Below, in pieces: positions 33,530 to 42,525 of a stretch of 64,000 nucleotides of DNA. The DNA lies in contig JAFXQB010000017.1 of assembly GCA_017527435.1 (NCBI GenBank), positions 16,506 to 80,505 of the forward strand, in the 5' to 3' direction. The translations under genes and the position numbers were made by a program. The DNA is from Salinivirgaceae bacterium (GTDB lineage Bacteria; Bacteroidota; Bacteroidia; Bacteroidales; SZUA-534). The notes beneath the pieces were generated by a model. The model saw only the letters and a program-made list of their open reading frames with translations. It did not search any database and was not told the DNA's origin. The number at the start of each line of letters is the position of its first letter. Positions within the stretch are counted from its first letter, which is position 1.

Positions 33530-33838
33530 GTGCCATACGCAACATCCCGCAAAGCGACGGATAAATACGAAAGCAGCCGTTTGCAGAAATTTGCGTGAGA
33601 AACACGACAACCGCGAAACGCCAAATTATCTCTGCACCAATCAATTAGCATTTATTTCTTTTTGCATAATTGATGGCATTTGTCGATAATCGTCATTTTT
33701 AATGCAACTTTACGCAAAAAAGTGTGCAAACTTTACGCAAAAAGTGTAAATTGCAGATTGTTGGCAAGAAAATGTGAGCAAAAGCCAAAAATCTTTGTTT
33801 CAGACAGATAGCCGACGAATATTGTTTTTTAAAACTCT
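33530..33838. promoter_or_regulatory. Upstream region of the LacI-type gene with tandem direct repeat
   Basis: No gene. Two adjacent copies of the 20-bp unit AACTTTACGCAAAAA(A)GTGT occur at 33706-33725 and 33729-33747. The second also forms an inverted TTTAC...GTAAA. They end about 90 bp before the regulator start and are candidate operators for autoregulation. Confidence 0.5.
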
Positions 33839-34861
33839 ATGAAGATGAAAAAAGCAGCAACAATCAAGGACATTGCAAAAGCGATTGGCGTATCGGTTTC
33901 AACCGTTTCACGCGCCTTGCAGGACAAACCCGAGATTTCGGACGAGACCAAAACGCTTGTTCGCGAGACGGCGTCGAAGATGAACTACCGCCCCAACACA
34001 ATGGCGGTGGCGCTGAAAACGCGCAAATCGTACTCAATCGGCGTGGTTGTGCCGCAGATTGTCAGCTTCTTCTATGCCACTGTGGTTCAAGGAATTGAGC
34101 AAGTTGCAAACGAGTTGGGCTATCAGGTTTTCGTCAGCTCGTCGAACGAAGATATGATTAAAGAGATGCAGAACGTGTATGGTTTCCTTGACCACCGCGT
34201 TGACGGAATGATTGTGTCGCTCTCGAAAGCAACCGACGAATTCACTCATATTCACCGAATTGAAGAGAACAACGTGCCGTTGGTGCTGTTCGACCGCACA
34301 TCGAAGGAAATCAACGTTCCGAAGGTTGTGGCAAACGACGCCGACGCGGCCTATATGGCTGTCTCTCACCTGATTGAGCGCGGTGCGAAACGCGTGGCGC
34401 TCATCACCGGCCCCGAGCATATGCTCATTGGCCGCAACCGCTTCCGCGGGTACCGCGCCGCCCTGACCAACCACGGGCTGCCCATCGACAACCGGATGAT
34501 TGTTCGCTGCAACCTGACTGTTGACGACGCGCGCGAAGCTGTTTTGAAGATGTTCGATATGAAAAACCCGCCCGACGCCATTTTCGGCATCAACGACGAA
34601 GTGGCCATCGGCGCACTCTATGCCGTGAAGGAAAAAGGCTTGAAAATACCTGAAGATGTGGCCATTGTTGGCTTCTCGAACAGCCGCCGCTCAAGCTACA
34701 TTGAGCCGACGTTGAGCACCCTTGACCAAAACCCGATGAAAATTGGCGTGCTGGCTGCCAAACTGCTCTTCGACCAAATCCAAGGCAAACCCGATTTCAG
34801 TGAGAATAAGGAAGTTATTGTGCCGGCAACGCTGATTGTCAGGGCGTCGTCGAATAGGTAA
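33839..34861 (+). CDS. LacI-family transcriptional regulator
   Basis: A 340-residue repressor. The N-terminal helix-turn-helix TIKDIAKAIGVSVSTVSRAL with hinge NYRPNTMAVALKTRKS is standard, followed by a type I periplasmic-binding-like effector domain (YSIGVVVPQIVSFFYATVVQ ... GFSNSRRSSYIEPTLSTLDQ). It normally binds a sugar or nucleoside. No sugar gene is adjacent, so its target is unknown; a role in controlling the distant xylan locus is possible but not shown. A tandem repeat upstream may be its operator. Confidence 0.92.
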   Translation: MKMKKAATIKDIAKAIGVSVSTVSRALQDKPEISDETKTLVRETASKMNYRPNTMAVALKTRKSYSIGVVVPQIVSFFYATVVQGIEQVANELGYQVFVSSSNEDMIKEMQNVYGFLDHRVDGMIVSLSKATDEFTHIHRIEENNVPLVLFDRTSKEINVPKVVANDADAAYMAVSHLIERGAKRVALITGPEHMLIGRNRFRGYRAALTNHGLPIDNRMIVRCNLTVDDAREAVLKMFDMKNPPDAIFGINDEVAIGALYAVKEKGLKIPEDVAIVGFSNSRRSSYIEPTLSTLDQNPMKIGVLAAKLLFDQIQGKPDFSENKEVIVPATLIVRASSNR

Positions 34862-35566
34862 GACGGTGGACAATTGAAAATTGAAAATTGAAAATTTGTG
34901 TTTCGCGGCGCGAGAAATTATAAGAGAATTAATTAAAAATTTGATTTTGAAGACTTTGTAAAAATTTGTTCCCAAATTTTTCAACAAATTCCGCCCGTTA
35001 GGGCGCAACCCATATACTTCTCGCTTGCGAGAAAATCGGTTTGAATCGGATAAAATCGGTTAGCGAAAAAAAGCTCTAACCAAACTAACTCCAATATATC
35101 CAAACTGGCGCCCCGAAGGGGCAATTCACACATAGCCCAAGGCAAGCGAAGCGGCGCCTTGGGTAATGCGAACCAAGGGAAAAACGCCCTGTAAGGGCAA
35201 CAGGCAATAATCATATAACAACCATTCTTTTGCCCCTTCAGGGCGAACCTTCATTGGTTGCGAACGTTCCCCCAAGGCGCTGCCTTGGGCTGTGGGCTTC
35301 TGCCCCTTCGGGGCGATATCTTTTTTGCACGTTGTAACAAGCACCGATGCGGCGCACCACGCCCAACGCACGAAAACACGTATGTTTCCGCAAACGTTTT
35401 TCCACCTTTGCGACCGAAAAACGCTTTTGATTTTCACACACATATAGAATCGCGTCATCGGCAAAAAACGGCCATTGATAGAGTTGTTGCGCAATTATTT
35501 TTAAGAAAACTTTTTAGAGCCTTAAAGTTTTCTACTTTTGCGGCCTAATTCAGAAAAACGCGCAAA
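34862..35566. repeat. Non-coding stretch rich in short palindromes (REP-like)
   Basis: About 700 bp without a convincing gene. At 34990-35325 there are repeated palindromic units: CGCCCGTTAGGGCG, GCCCCGAAGGGGC, CGCCCTGTAAGGGC, GCCCCTTCAGGGC and GCCCCTTCGGGGC, plus an inverted pair built from CCCAAGGC/GCCTTGGG (35128-35162 and 35270-35291). A CTAACC/GAATCGG repeat module is at 35041-35063. This type of palindrome cluster is common in Bacteroidetes intergenic DNA. Short frames across it look like translated repeat rather than protein. Confidence 0.75.
35533..35540 (+). promoter_or_regulatory. Probable -7 element for the TetR-led efflux operon
   Basis: TACTTTTG matches TAnnTTTG exactly and lies 26 bp before the TetR start. 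No clear -33 element. Confidence 0.45.
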
Positions 35567-36187
35567 ATGGACGCTAAAGACTGCATAATTGAAGGGGCTA
35601 GGGCACTTTTCAGAAAAAATGGACTGAAAAGTGTAACAATGGACGAACTGGCGCGGTCTTTGGGTATGTCGAAGCGGACCATCTACGAGAATTTCAAAGA
35701 CAAAAACGCGCTCATTGAGGCGTGTCTGCTGAAATCGGCGGCCGACGCCACCGCTCGACGAAACAAGATTCTCGACTCAAACTCAAATGTTTACGAAGTA
35801 ATGTATCAGTTTGCGCAACTGCAGCACCAAGAATTTAGCGGCATCAACCCCGTGCTGTTCGACGACCTGCGCAAATACTATTCCGACCTGCTGGCCAAAT
35901 CGAAAAGCAAAAACCAAAACAACTCGCTCAAACTGCTCGAACGGCTGTTCAAGACGGGAATCGACGGGCAGTTCTTCAACGGCGACAATTTCAACGTGGA
36001 AGTGGCAAGCCGACTCATCTGCAACTCAATTGAGTTTGCGATTGACCTTATCGATAATCACAAATTCGCGCCATACGAGGTTTACCGCACCATCTTCTAC
36101 CCATTCTTCAGGGGCATCAGCACCGAAAAGGGCATCGGCGAACTGGACAAGGTGAACCTGAAAATGTGCGAACACAAAAAGCAATGA
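35567..36187 (+). CDS. TetR/AcrR-family transcriptional regulator
   Basis: A 206-residue regulator with an N-terminal helix-turn-helix (MDELARSLGMSKRTIYENFKDK) and a helical ligand-binding/dimer domain. It is the first gene of a TetR-TolC-adaptor-RND operon, 24 bp before the TolC-like gene, so it most likely represses this efflux system. The inducer is unknown. Confidence 0.92.
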   Translation: MDAKDCIIEGARALFRKNGLKSVTMDELARSLGMSKRTIYENFKDKNALIEACLLKSAADATARRNKILDSNSNVYEVMYQFAQLQHQEFSGINPVLFDDLRKYYSDLLAKSKSKNQNNSLKLLERLFKTGIDGQFFNGDNFNVEVASRLICNSIEFAIDLIDNHKFAPYEVYRTIFYPFFRGISTEKGIGELDKVNLKMCEHKKQ

Positions 36188-36211
36188 CAACACTATTTAA
36201 ATTATAAAACA

Positions 36212-37702
36212 ATGAAACAGAAAATTCTAATCACAACTCTGGCTACAATGGCGGTGAGCCTTGCCGTGGGGCAAGCACCTGCCGACTCTGCAGCCAACAG
36301 CCAGGCTCTAACGCCCGACGCTGTGAAAGCCGACACCGCTGGCACAATGCGGCTGACAATGAAAGAGGCGCAGAACTACGCCATTGAGCACAACTACTCA
36401 ATGCAGAACGCATCGCTCGACGTGCAGAAGGCCGAGGCCGCCCGCTGGGAAGCCATCTCGACAGTGCTTCCGCAGGTTTCGGGCTCTATCGGCTACTCGA
36501 ACTACTGCGGCTACGAAATGAGTTTCAGTATGGGCGGCGGCATTATGGACTCGTTCGGGCCTATTTTTGAGGCCATTGGCAAGGACCTGGCGGCCGCTGG
36601 CTCGGGCACCAACTTCGCCAACACAATGGCGCAAATGGCTGCGGCTCAGCAGGCTGAGTCGGAAGAAAGCGGCGGAATGAAAATGCCGACTACGGCGACT
36701 TTTGGCGTGCAGGTGGCTGTGGCACTGAGCGGTACGCAGTTTGTGGCAATGAAGTTGAGCCGTCTGGCGCTTGAAATGTCGGAACTGTCGAAGCAGAAGT
36801 CGGAACAGGACATCCGCAACCAAGTGAAGAGCCTTTACTACTCGGCTCTGGTTATGGAAGAGACGGTTGATTTGCTCGACCGCAATCTGGAAAATATGAA
36901 GAAACTGCTCGAATCGACCAACAGCGCCGTGAAGGTGGGCGTGAGCGAACAGATTGACGCCGACAAACTGCAGGTGCAGGTGCTGACAATGGAATCGGGC
37001 ATCAACTCGACAAAGCGCTCGCTTGAAATGGTGTATAACGCTATGCGTCTGCAACTTGGCGTTGACGTAAGCACTAAAATCGAACTTACGCAGAAGATTG
37101 ACGACCTGCTCAACCTTGAACTGACAATGCAGTTGCTCGCGAACGAGCTGAATTTGGACAACAACTACGACTATCAGTTGCTTCAGAAGAACGTTGAACT
37201 GAGCGGTAAGCAGGTGAGCATTGCCAAGTGGAACCACACCCCCACGCTGAGCGCCTACTATCAGCACTCAATTGTGAAATACATTGGCGACAAGGGCTTC
37301 AGTATGACGCCGCCGAATATGATTGGCGCGACGCTGTCGGTGCCGATTTGGTCGAGCGGAAACAAGTGGAACTCGCTGAAAGAAGCCAAGATAAACTATC
37401 AGGAACAGCAGAACACGCTTGAGAGCACCACCAACGCGCTTTTGGTGCAGCACAACCAACTGAAATACAATTTGGCGTCGGCTTACGAGACGTTTGAGAA
37501 CCAAAAGCAGAACACCGAGGTTACTCAACGCGTGTTCGACAAGACGAGTCAAAAATATGAGCAGGGCGTGGCTTCGAGCCTTGAGGTGACCAACGCGGGC
37601 ACCAACCTTATTTCGGCGCAAAGCAGTTACGTTCAAGCACTTATGGAACTTGTGACGGCGCAAATCGAACTTGAGAAACTTCTTAACATCGACAATAAAT
37701 AA
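36212..37702 (+). CDS. TolC-family outer-membrane efflux channel
   Basis: A 496-residue outer-membrane factor with a signal peptide (ends LAVGQA) and two repeats of long helices plus beta strands (MKEAQNYAIEHNYSMQNASLDVQKAE ... LLVQHNQLKYNLASAYETFENQ). It lies between the regulator and the adaptor gene and should form the exit duct of the tripartite pump. An unusual Met/Gly/Ala-rich insert at about residues 105-165 (GGGIMDSFGPIF ... MAQMAAAQQAE) separates the first strands. Confidence 0.9.
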   Translation: MKQKILITTLATMAVSLAVGQAPADSAANSQALTPDAVKADTAGTMRLTMKEAQNYAIEHNYSMQNASLDVQKAEAARWEAISTVLPQVSGSIGYSNYCGYEMSFSMGGGIMDSFGPIFEAIGKDLAAAGSGTNFANTMAQMAAAQQAESEESGGMKMPTTATFGVQVAVALSGTQFVAMKLSRLALEMSELSKQKSEQDIRNQVKSLYYSALVMEETVDLLDRNLENMKKLLESTNSAVKVGVSEQIDADKLQVQVLTMESGINSTKRSLEMVYNAMRLQLGVDVSTKIELTQKIDDLLNLELTMQLLANELNLDNNYDYQLLQKNVELSGKQVSIAKWNHTPTLSAYYQHSIVKYIGDKGFSMTPPNMIGATLSVPIWSSGNKWNSLKEAKINYQEQQNTLESTTNALLVQHNQLKYNLASAYETFENQKQNTEVTQRVFDKTSQKYEQGVASSLEVTNAGTNLISAQSSYVQALMELVTAQIELEKLLNIDNK

Positions 37703-37729
37703 TAATCAATAATAAAAAAAGATAAAACA

Positions 37730-38746
37730 ATGAAAACTAAACAGTTAATCAGTTTTGCAGTTTTGGCTTGCGTGGCTTTGGCAGCCGTAAGTTGCAAGCA
37801 GGAAGAGAAAAAGGCCGAAAAAGCCCGCATTGAAAAGGTTAAGGTTCAGAAACTTAAGAAAGTGACCATCGACCGCGTGTATGAAGTTTCGACAACGCTC
37901 GAGGGCTACGAGACAATGAACATCGCGCCGTCGCTCACGGGAACCATTGAGCACATCTACGTTGAGATTGGCAGCAAAGTGTCTGCAGGTCAGGACCTTG
38001 TGCGTATGGACCAGACACAGTACAAGACAACCAAACTCACCGTTGACAACCTGACAACCGAAATGCAGCGTATGGACGCGCTGAAAGAGAGCGGCAACGT
38101 GTCGCAGCAGGTTTACGACCAGACCAAGGTGGCCTACGACCAGGCCAAGCAGAACCTTGATTTTCTGCGCCAGAACACGTTTGTGAAGGCAAAATTCGCA
38201 GGCAGCATATCGGCCAAGAACTATGAGGACGGCGAACTCTACGGCGGCGGCCCGATTCTGACGCTCACACAGATTGACAAACTGAAGGCCTACATCAACA
38301 TTCCCGAATCGTACTTCCCGCACGTGAAGGAAGGAATGTCGCTGACGCTGAAGTCGGACATCTACCCCGACAAAGAGTTCAAGGCCGTGGTTGAGATTGT
38401 TCACCCGACCATCGACGCGTCGAGCCACACGTTCCAGGCCAAAATCAAGATTGACAACAAGGCCAACTACCTGCGCCCAGGAATGTTTGTGCGCACCACA
38501 ATGCCCATCTCGCAGCAGGAAGTCATCATTGCCCCCTATCAGGCTGTGCTGAAGCAGATTGGCTCAAACGACCGCTACGTGTTCGTCAACAACAACGGCC
38601 GCGCCAAACGCGTGCCAGTGAAAATGGGCCAGCGTTTCGACGAGAATGTTGAAATCATCACCGACGGCATAACCGAGAACGACGAACTTGTGGTTGTCGG
38701 CCAGGGCCACCTGATTGACGACGTGCAAATCGACATTGTGAAATAA
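37730..38746 (+). CDS. RND efflux periplasmic adaptor (membrane fusion lipoprotein)
   Basis: A 338-residue adaptor. Lipobox-like VALAAVSC (Cys22), then lipoyl/barrel-sandwich halves (TGTIEHIYVEIGSKVSAGQDL and TFVKAKFAGSISAKNYEDGEL) around a short helical hairpin, a beta-barrel domain and a membrane-proximal domain (DRYVFVNNNGRAKRVPVKMG). It links the RND permease to the TolC-like channel. Gene order and 27 to 36 bp spacings show one operon. Confidence 0.93.
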   Translation: MKTKQLISFAVLACVALAAVSCKQEEKKAEKARIEKVKVQKLKKVTIDRVYEVSTTLEGYETMNIAPSLTGTIEHIYVEIGSKVSAGQDLVRMDQTQYKTTKLTVDNLTTEMQRMDALKESGNVSQQVYDQTKVAYDQAKQNLDFLRQNTFVKAKFAGSISAKNYEDGELYGGGPILTLTQIDKLKAYINIPESYFPHVKEGMSLTLKSDIYPDKEFKAVVEIVHPTIDASSHTFQAKIKIDNKANYLRPGMFVRTTMPISQQEVIIAPYQAVLKQIGSNDRYVFVNNNGRAKRVPVKMGQRFDENVEIITDGITENDELVVVGQGHLIDDVQIDIVK

Positions 38747-38782
38747 ACCAGCCATTTTGTTGGAAACAAACAAGATACAAAA

Positions 38783-41700
38783 ATGAGTATATATAAGACA
38801 TCCATAAACCATCCAGTCACCACATCGCTGATATTTGTGGCTGTAATGATTATAGGCCTGTTCTCGCTGAAGCAGTTGCCTATCGACCAGTTCCCCGAAA
38901 TGGACCCGCCCTACGTAATGGTTATGACCACCTACGGCGGCGCCAACGCAAGCGAGATTGAGACCAACGTGTCGAGACTAATGGAAAACACGCTGAACTC
39001 GGTCGACGGACTGAAGGAAATGAACACCATATCGAAAGACAACATTTCGGTGGTGACAATGGAATTTGAGTGGGGCCTGAACCTTGACGACATTGTGAAC
39101 GACGTGCGCTCGTATGTGGATATGGTGAAGGACAACCTGCCCGACGGCTGCTCGACGCCGTTCATCTTCAAATTCAGTTCGAGCGCAATGCCGATTATGA
39201 TGTACGCGGTTACGGCCAACGAGAGTTACTCGGGCCTTGAGAAGATTATCGACGACGACATCATCCCGCAACTGAACCGCGTGAACGGCATTGGTAACAT
39301 CTCAATGTCGGGTCAGCCGACGCGCAACGTCTACATCGACATTGAACAGGAAAAACTCGACGCCTACGGCATTCCGCTTGAACTTGTGGGTCAGGCCATC
39401 AGCGCCAACAACCTGAATATGTCGTCGGGCAACGTGAAAATGAGCAAAGAGCAGTACGCCCTGCAGGTGCGCAGCGAGTATGCAAGCAGCGCCGAAATCA
39501 ACAATATTGTGGTGACGACAACGCCCGCTGGAAAGCAGATTTTTGTGCGCGACATCGCCACCGTGCGCGACACCATCAAGGACCTGTCGCTCGACGAGAA
39601 GATTAACGGCCGCGAGGGTGTGCGCCTTATGATTACCAAGCAGTCGGGCGCCAACGCGGTGCAGATTTGCAAGGACGTGCGCGAGACGCTCAAGGAAATG
39701 AAGGACAATCTGCCCGCCGACATCAACATTGAGAACATCTACGACTCGTCGGAAGAGATTCAGAACGCCATCAACAGCCTTGCCGAGTCAATTATGTACG
39801 CGCTGCTGTTTGTGGTGCTGGTGGTGCTGTTCTTCCTGGGCCGCTGGCGCGCCACGGTCATCATCGGACTCACCATCCCTATCGCCCTGATTGTGGCGTT
39901 CATCTACCTGCTGGCTGTGGGCAGTTCGCTCAACATCATATCGCTCTGCTCGCTCACCATCGCCATTGGTATGGTGGTTGACGACGCCATTGTGGTGCTT
40001 GAGAACATCACCAAGCATATTGAGCGCGGGTCGAGTCCGCGTGAGGCGGCCATCTACGCCACCAACGAGGTGTGGATTTCGGTTATCGCCACCACGCTGG
40101 TTATTGTGGCCGTGTTTGTGCCGCTGACAATGCTTTCGGGTATGGCGGGCATCCTGTTCAAAGAGTTGGGCTGGATTGTCACCATCGCCGTCTGCACATC
40201 GACAACGGTGGCCATCTCGCTCACGCCTATGCTTGCGTCGATAATGCTGAAGGGCAAGAACCTGGTGATTGAGAACGGCAAGATTGTTGAGAAGAAGGCG
40301 GCTGTGAAGAAGTGGTCGTATGAGAACACTGTGGTGCGCCTACTCGACAAGATTGACGCCCTGTACGCCCGCCTGCTGCGCGTCTGCCTGAACCATAAGA
40401 AACTGACAATGACTGGCATTGTGGGATTCTTCGCGCTCTCGCTGCTGCCCGCCATTCTGGGCTACATCGGCACCGACTTTATGCAGCAGTCGGACAACGC
40501 CCGCGTGAATGTGACCATTGAACTTCAGCGCGGTACGCGAATTGAAGAGACTCTGAAGACTGCCCGCAAACTTGAGGCGCGCTTCCGCGAACTGATACCC
40601 GAAATCGAGATTATGTCGACATCGGCTGGTACCAACGACGACGCAAGCGTTGGCGCGCTCTTCGCTTCGACCAACAACAACAAGATTTCAATGATTGTGC
40701 GCTGCTCGAAAATGTACGACCGCGACCGCTCGATTTTCGAGATTGCCGAGGTTATGCGCGAGGAAATGAAGCAGTATCCCGAAATCAACAAATACTTCTG
40801 CTCGACATCGGGCGGTATGGGTGCGCAATCGGTTGACGTTGAGATATATGGCTATGATTTCGACCAAACGAGCCTTCTGGCCGAGGAAATCCGCCAAATG
40901 ATTAACGACAGCATTCAGGGCGCCCGCGACGCGCAAGTGAGCCGCGAAGAGGACCGCGCCGAACTGAACGTGAAGGTTGACAAGGAAAAACTGGCGCTGC
41001 ACGGCCTGACATCGGCCACAGTGGCCACCTACGTGCGCAACCGCGTGAACGGTATGACGGTGGGCTTCCTGAAAGAGGACGGCGACGAGTACAGCATCAT
41101 CGTCCGCCTGAAAGAGGAAAACCGCAACTCTATCAGCGACCTTGAGAATCTGACCATTCCGTCGGCCACGGGCGCGCAAATCAAACTGAAAGAGTTGGCC
41201 ACCATTGAAGAGTACTGGTGCCCGCCGCAGATTGACCGCCGCAACCGTCAACGTATTGTAACCGTGAGCGTTACGCCTTACGATACATCGCTTGGCGAAC
41301 TTGCCGAAGACGTGAAGGCGCTCATTGCCCGCAACGTGAAGACCACGCCTGGCATCACCGTGAAAATCGGCGGTAGCTACGAGGACCAACAGGATACGTT
41401 CGCCGATATGGGCCTTCTGCTCGCGCTGATTGTAATGCTTGTGTTTGTGGTTATGGCGTCGCAGTTCGAGTCGCTCAAAAAGCCGTTCATTATAATGATG
41501 GCAGTGCCGTTCGCCATTTCGGGTGTGATTCTGGCCTTGTGGATAACCAACACCACATTGGATATGATTGGCGCACTGGGTGTTGTAATGCTTGTGGGTA
41601 TTGTGGTTAAGAACGGTATTGTGCTGGTTGACTACATCAACCTTATGCGCGACCGCGGCTACGAGTTGAACGAGGCCATCGCCCTTTCGGGTCAGTCGCG

Positions 41701-41977
41701 TCTGCGCCCCGTGCTTATGACCGCAGCCACCACCATTCTGGGTATGCTGCCAATGGCGTTGAGCCGTTCTGAAGGTTCCGAAATGTGGATTCCAATGGGT
41801 ATTGTGGTCATCGGCGGCCTTCTGGTTTCGACCGTGGTAACGCTGCTGGTTGTGCCTGTGCTCTACTCGATTATGTCGCGCCACGGCGAACGCGATAAGG
41901 AAGAGGAAATCCGCCACTCGTTCATCTTCTTCGATATGGACGAGGATTCGGTTTACGACAGCCGTGTTAACAAATAA
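38783..41977 (+). CDS. RND multidrug efflux permease (AcrB/HAE1 type)
   Basis: A 1064-residue inner-membrane proton antiporter with the AcrB layout: two sets of six helices and two large periplasmic loops. Visible blocks include PIDQFPEMDPPYVMV near the N-terminus, AIGMVVDDAIVVLENI (proton-relay Asp-Asp pair in helix 4), TSTTVAISLTPMLASIMLKG, and MLVGIVVKNGIVLVDYIN in helix 10. Helix 4 carries the Asp-Asp pair expected for drug efflux rather than the heavy-metal pattern. The substrate remains unknown. Confidence 0.94.
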   Translation: MSIYKTSINHPVTTSLIFVAVMIIGLFSLKQLPIDQFPEMDPPYVMVMTTYGGANASEIETNVSRLMENTLNSVDGLKEMNTISKDNISVVTMEFEWGLNLDDIVNDVRSYVDMVKDNLPDGCSTPFIFKFSSSAMPIMMYAVTANESYSGLEKIIDDDIIPQLNRVNGIGNISMSGQPTRNVYIDIEQEKLDAYGIPLELVGQAISANNLNMSSGNVKMSKEQYALQVRSEYASSAEINNIVVTTTPAGKQIFVRDIATVRDTIKDLSLDEKINGREGVRLMITKQSGANAVQICKDVRETLKEMKDNLPADINIENIYDSSEEIQNAINSLAESIMYALLFVVLVVLFFLGRWRATVIIGLTIPIALIVAFIYLLAVGSSLNIISLCSLTIAIGMVVDDAIVVLENITKHIERGSSPREAAIYATNEVWISVIATTLVIVAVFVPLTMLSGMAGILFKELGWIVTIAVCTSTTVAISLTPMLASIMLKGKNLVIENGKIVEKKAAVKKWSYENTVVRLLDKIDALYARLLRVCLNHKKLTMTGIVGFFALSLLPAILGYIGTDFMQQSDNARVNVTIELQRGTRIEETLKTARKLEARFRELIPEIEIMSTSAGTNDDASVGALFASTNNNKISMIVRCSKMYDRDRSIFEIAEVMREEMKQYPEINKYFCSTSGGMGAQSVDVEIYGYDFDQTSLLAEEIRQMINDSIQGARDAQVSREEDRAELNVKVDKEKLALHGLTSATVATYVRNRVNGMTVGFLKEDGDEYSIIVRLKEENRNSISDLENLTIPSATGAQIKLKELATIEEYWCPPQIDRRNRQRIVTVSVTPYDTSLGELAEDVKALIARNVKTTPGITVKIGGSYEDQQDTFADMGLLLALIVMLVFVVMASQFESLKKPFIIMMAVPFAISGVILALWITNTTLDMIGALGVVMLVGIVVKNGIVLVDYINLMRDRGYELNEAIALSGQSRLRPVLMTAATTILGMLPMALSRSEGSEMWIPMGIVVIGGLLVSTVVTLLVVPVLYSIMSRHGERDKEEEIRHSFIFFDMDEDSVYDSRVNK

Positions 41978-41984
41978 CTGAAGG

Positions 41985-42008
41985 ACTGAAGGATTGAAGG
42001 ATTGAATA
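41985..42008. repeat. GATTGAAG-type tandem repeat
   Basis: Three to four units of GGA(C/T)TGAA directly after the RND permease stop. It is the same family as the repeats at 22186, 42316, 44543 and 53801. Confidence 0.8.
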
Positions 42009-42024
42009 ACTTAATTGAACGACA

Positions 42025-42318
42025 ATGAAAGCAGTATTTATAGTTTACAATCAGGCAAATACAGAGCGTGTTGAGTATATGCTCGACCGCCTTGGCATAA
42101 AGGGATTCACCTACTGGGAAGACGTTCAGGGGCAGGGCTCGGTTGACGGCGAGCCGCGCCGCGGAACGCACACCTGGCCCGAAATGAACTCGGCCATCAT
42201 CACCGTTGTCGAGGACGAAATGGTGCCCGAACTCTTGAGCCGCATCAAACGCTTGGACAACCGCAACAAAGAGGTCGGCGTGCGTGCGTTTGTGTGGAAC
42301 GTGGAAGCGACGGTGTGA
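42025..42318 (+). CDS. PII-like protein associated with the RND pump
   Basis: A 97-residue protein with the ferredoxin-like layout of PII/CutA relatives: MKAVFIVYNQANTERVEYML (strand and helix), TYWEDVQGQGSVDGEPR (loop) and AIITVVEDEMVPELLSRIKR (second strand and helix). The T-loop equivalent is short and there is no uridylylation Tyr site of GlnB type. It is the last gene of the efflux operon. It may sense a ligand or metal and tune the pump; this is inferred from family and context. Confidence 0.75.
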   Translation: MKAVFIVYNQANTERVEYMLDRLGIKGFTYWEDVQGQGSVDGEPRRGTHTWPEMNSAIITVVEDEMVPELLSRIKRLDNRNKEVGVRAFVWNVEATV

Positions 42319-42366
42319 TTGAAGGATTGAAGGACTGAAGGATTTAGGATTTAGAATTTAGGATTG
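42316..42366. repeat. GATTGAAG/GATTTAG tandem repeats
   Basis: Three GATTGAAG-like units then three GATTTAG-like units directly after the PII-like gene stop. Confidence 0.8.
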
Positions 42367-42424
42367 TAGGGACGCGATTAATCGCGTCCGCCCCAATTCA
42401 CCGACACATATCCTACCGCAAAAA

Positions 42425-42457
42425 AGTCCCATTCTTGATTGAATGGGGCTTTTTTTG
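42425..42457 (+). terminator. Intrinsic terminator of the efflux operon
   Basis: A 10-bp stem AGTCCCATTC/GAATGGGGCT with a 6-base loop, then seven T. One G-T pair. Confidence 0.85.
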
Positions 42458-42470
42458 TTGCGGATTCTGC

Positions 42471-42502
42471 TTGCGTTTTCGGTGGCGTTTGTGTTATCTT
42501 TG
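42471..42502 (+). promoter_or_regulatory. Promoter of the superoxide dismutase gene
   Basis: TTG at 42471-42473 and TATCTTTG at 42495-42502, with 21 bp between them. This fits the Bacteroidetes sigma-A pattern of TTTG-(19-21)-TAnnTTTG. The start codon is 23 bp downstream. Confidence 0.75.
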
Positions 42503-42525
42503 AAAAACATTTAAAACATTACACA

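Noticed and set aside
35126..35494. Possible small proteins in the palindrome cluster (122 codons on minus, 96 on plus)
   Set aside because: They translate the REP-like palindromes and show no domain or proper start.
40688..41917. 409-codon open frame antisense to the RND permease gene
   Set aside because: Shadow of a GC-rich codon pattern in the real gene; the product is His/Asn/Arg-rich with no domain, and the permease is unmistakable.
42439..42525. N-terminal extension of superoxide dismutase
   Set aside because: The extension contains the efflux-operon terminator and the sod promoter.
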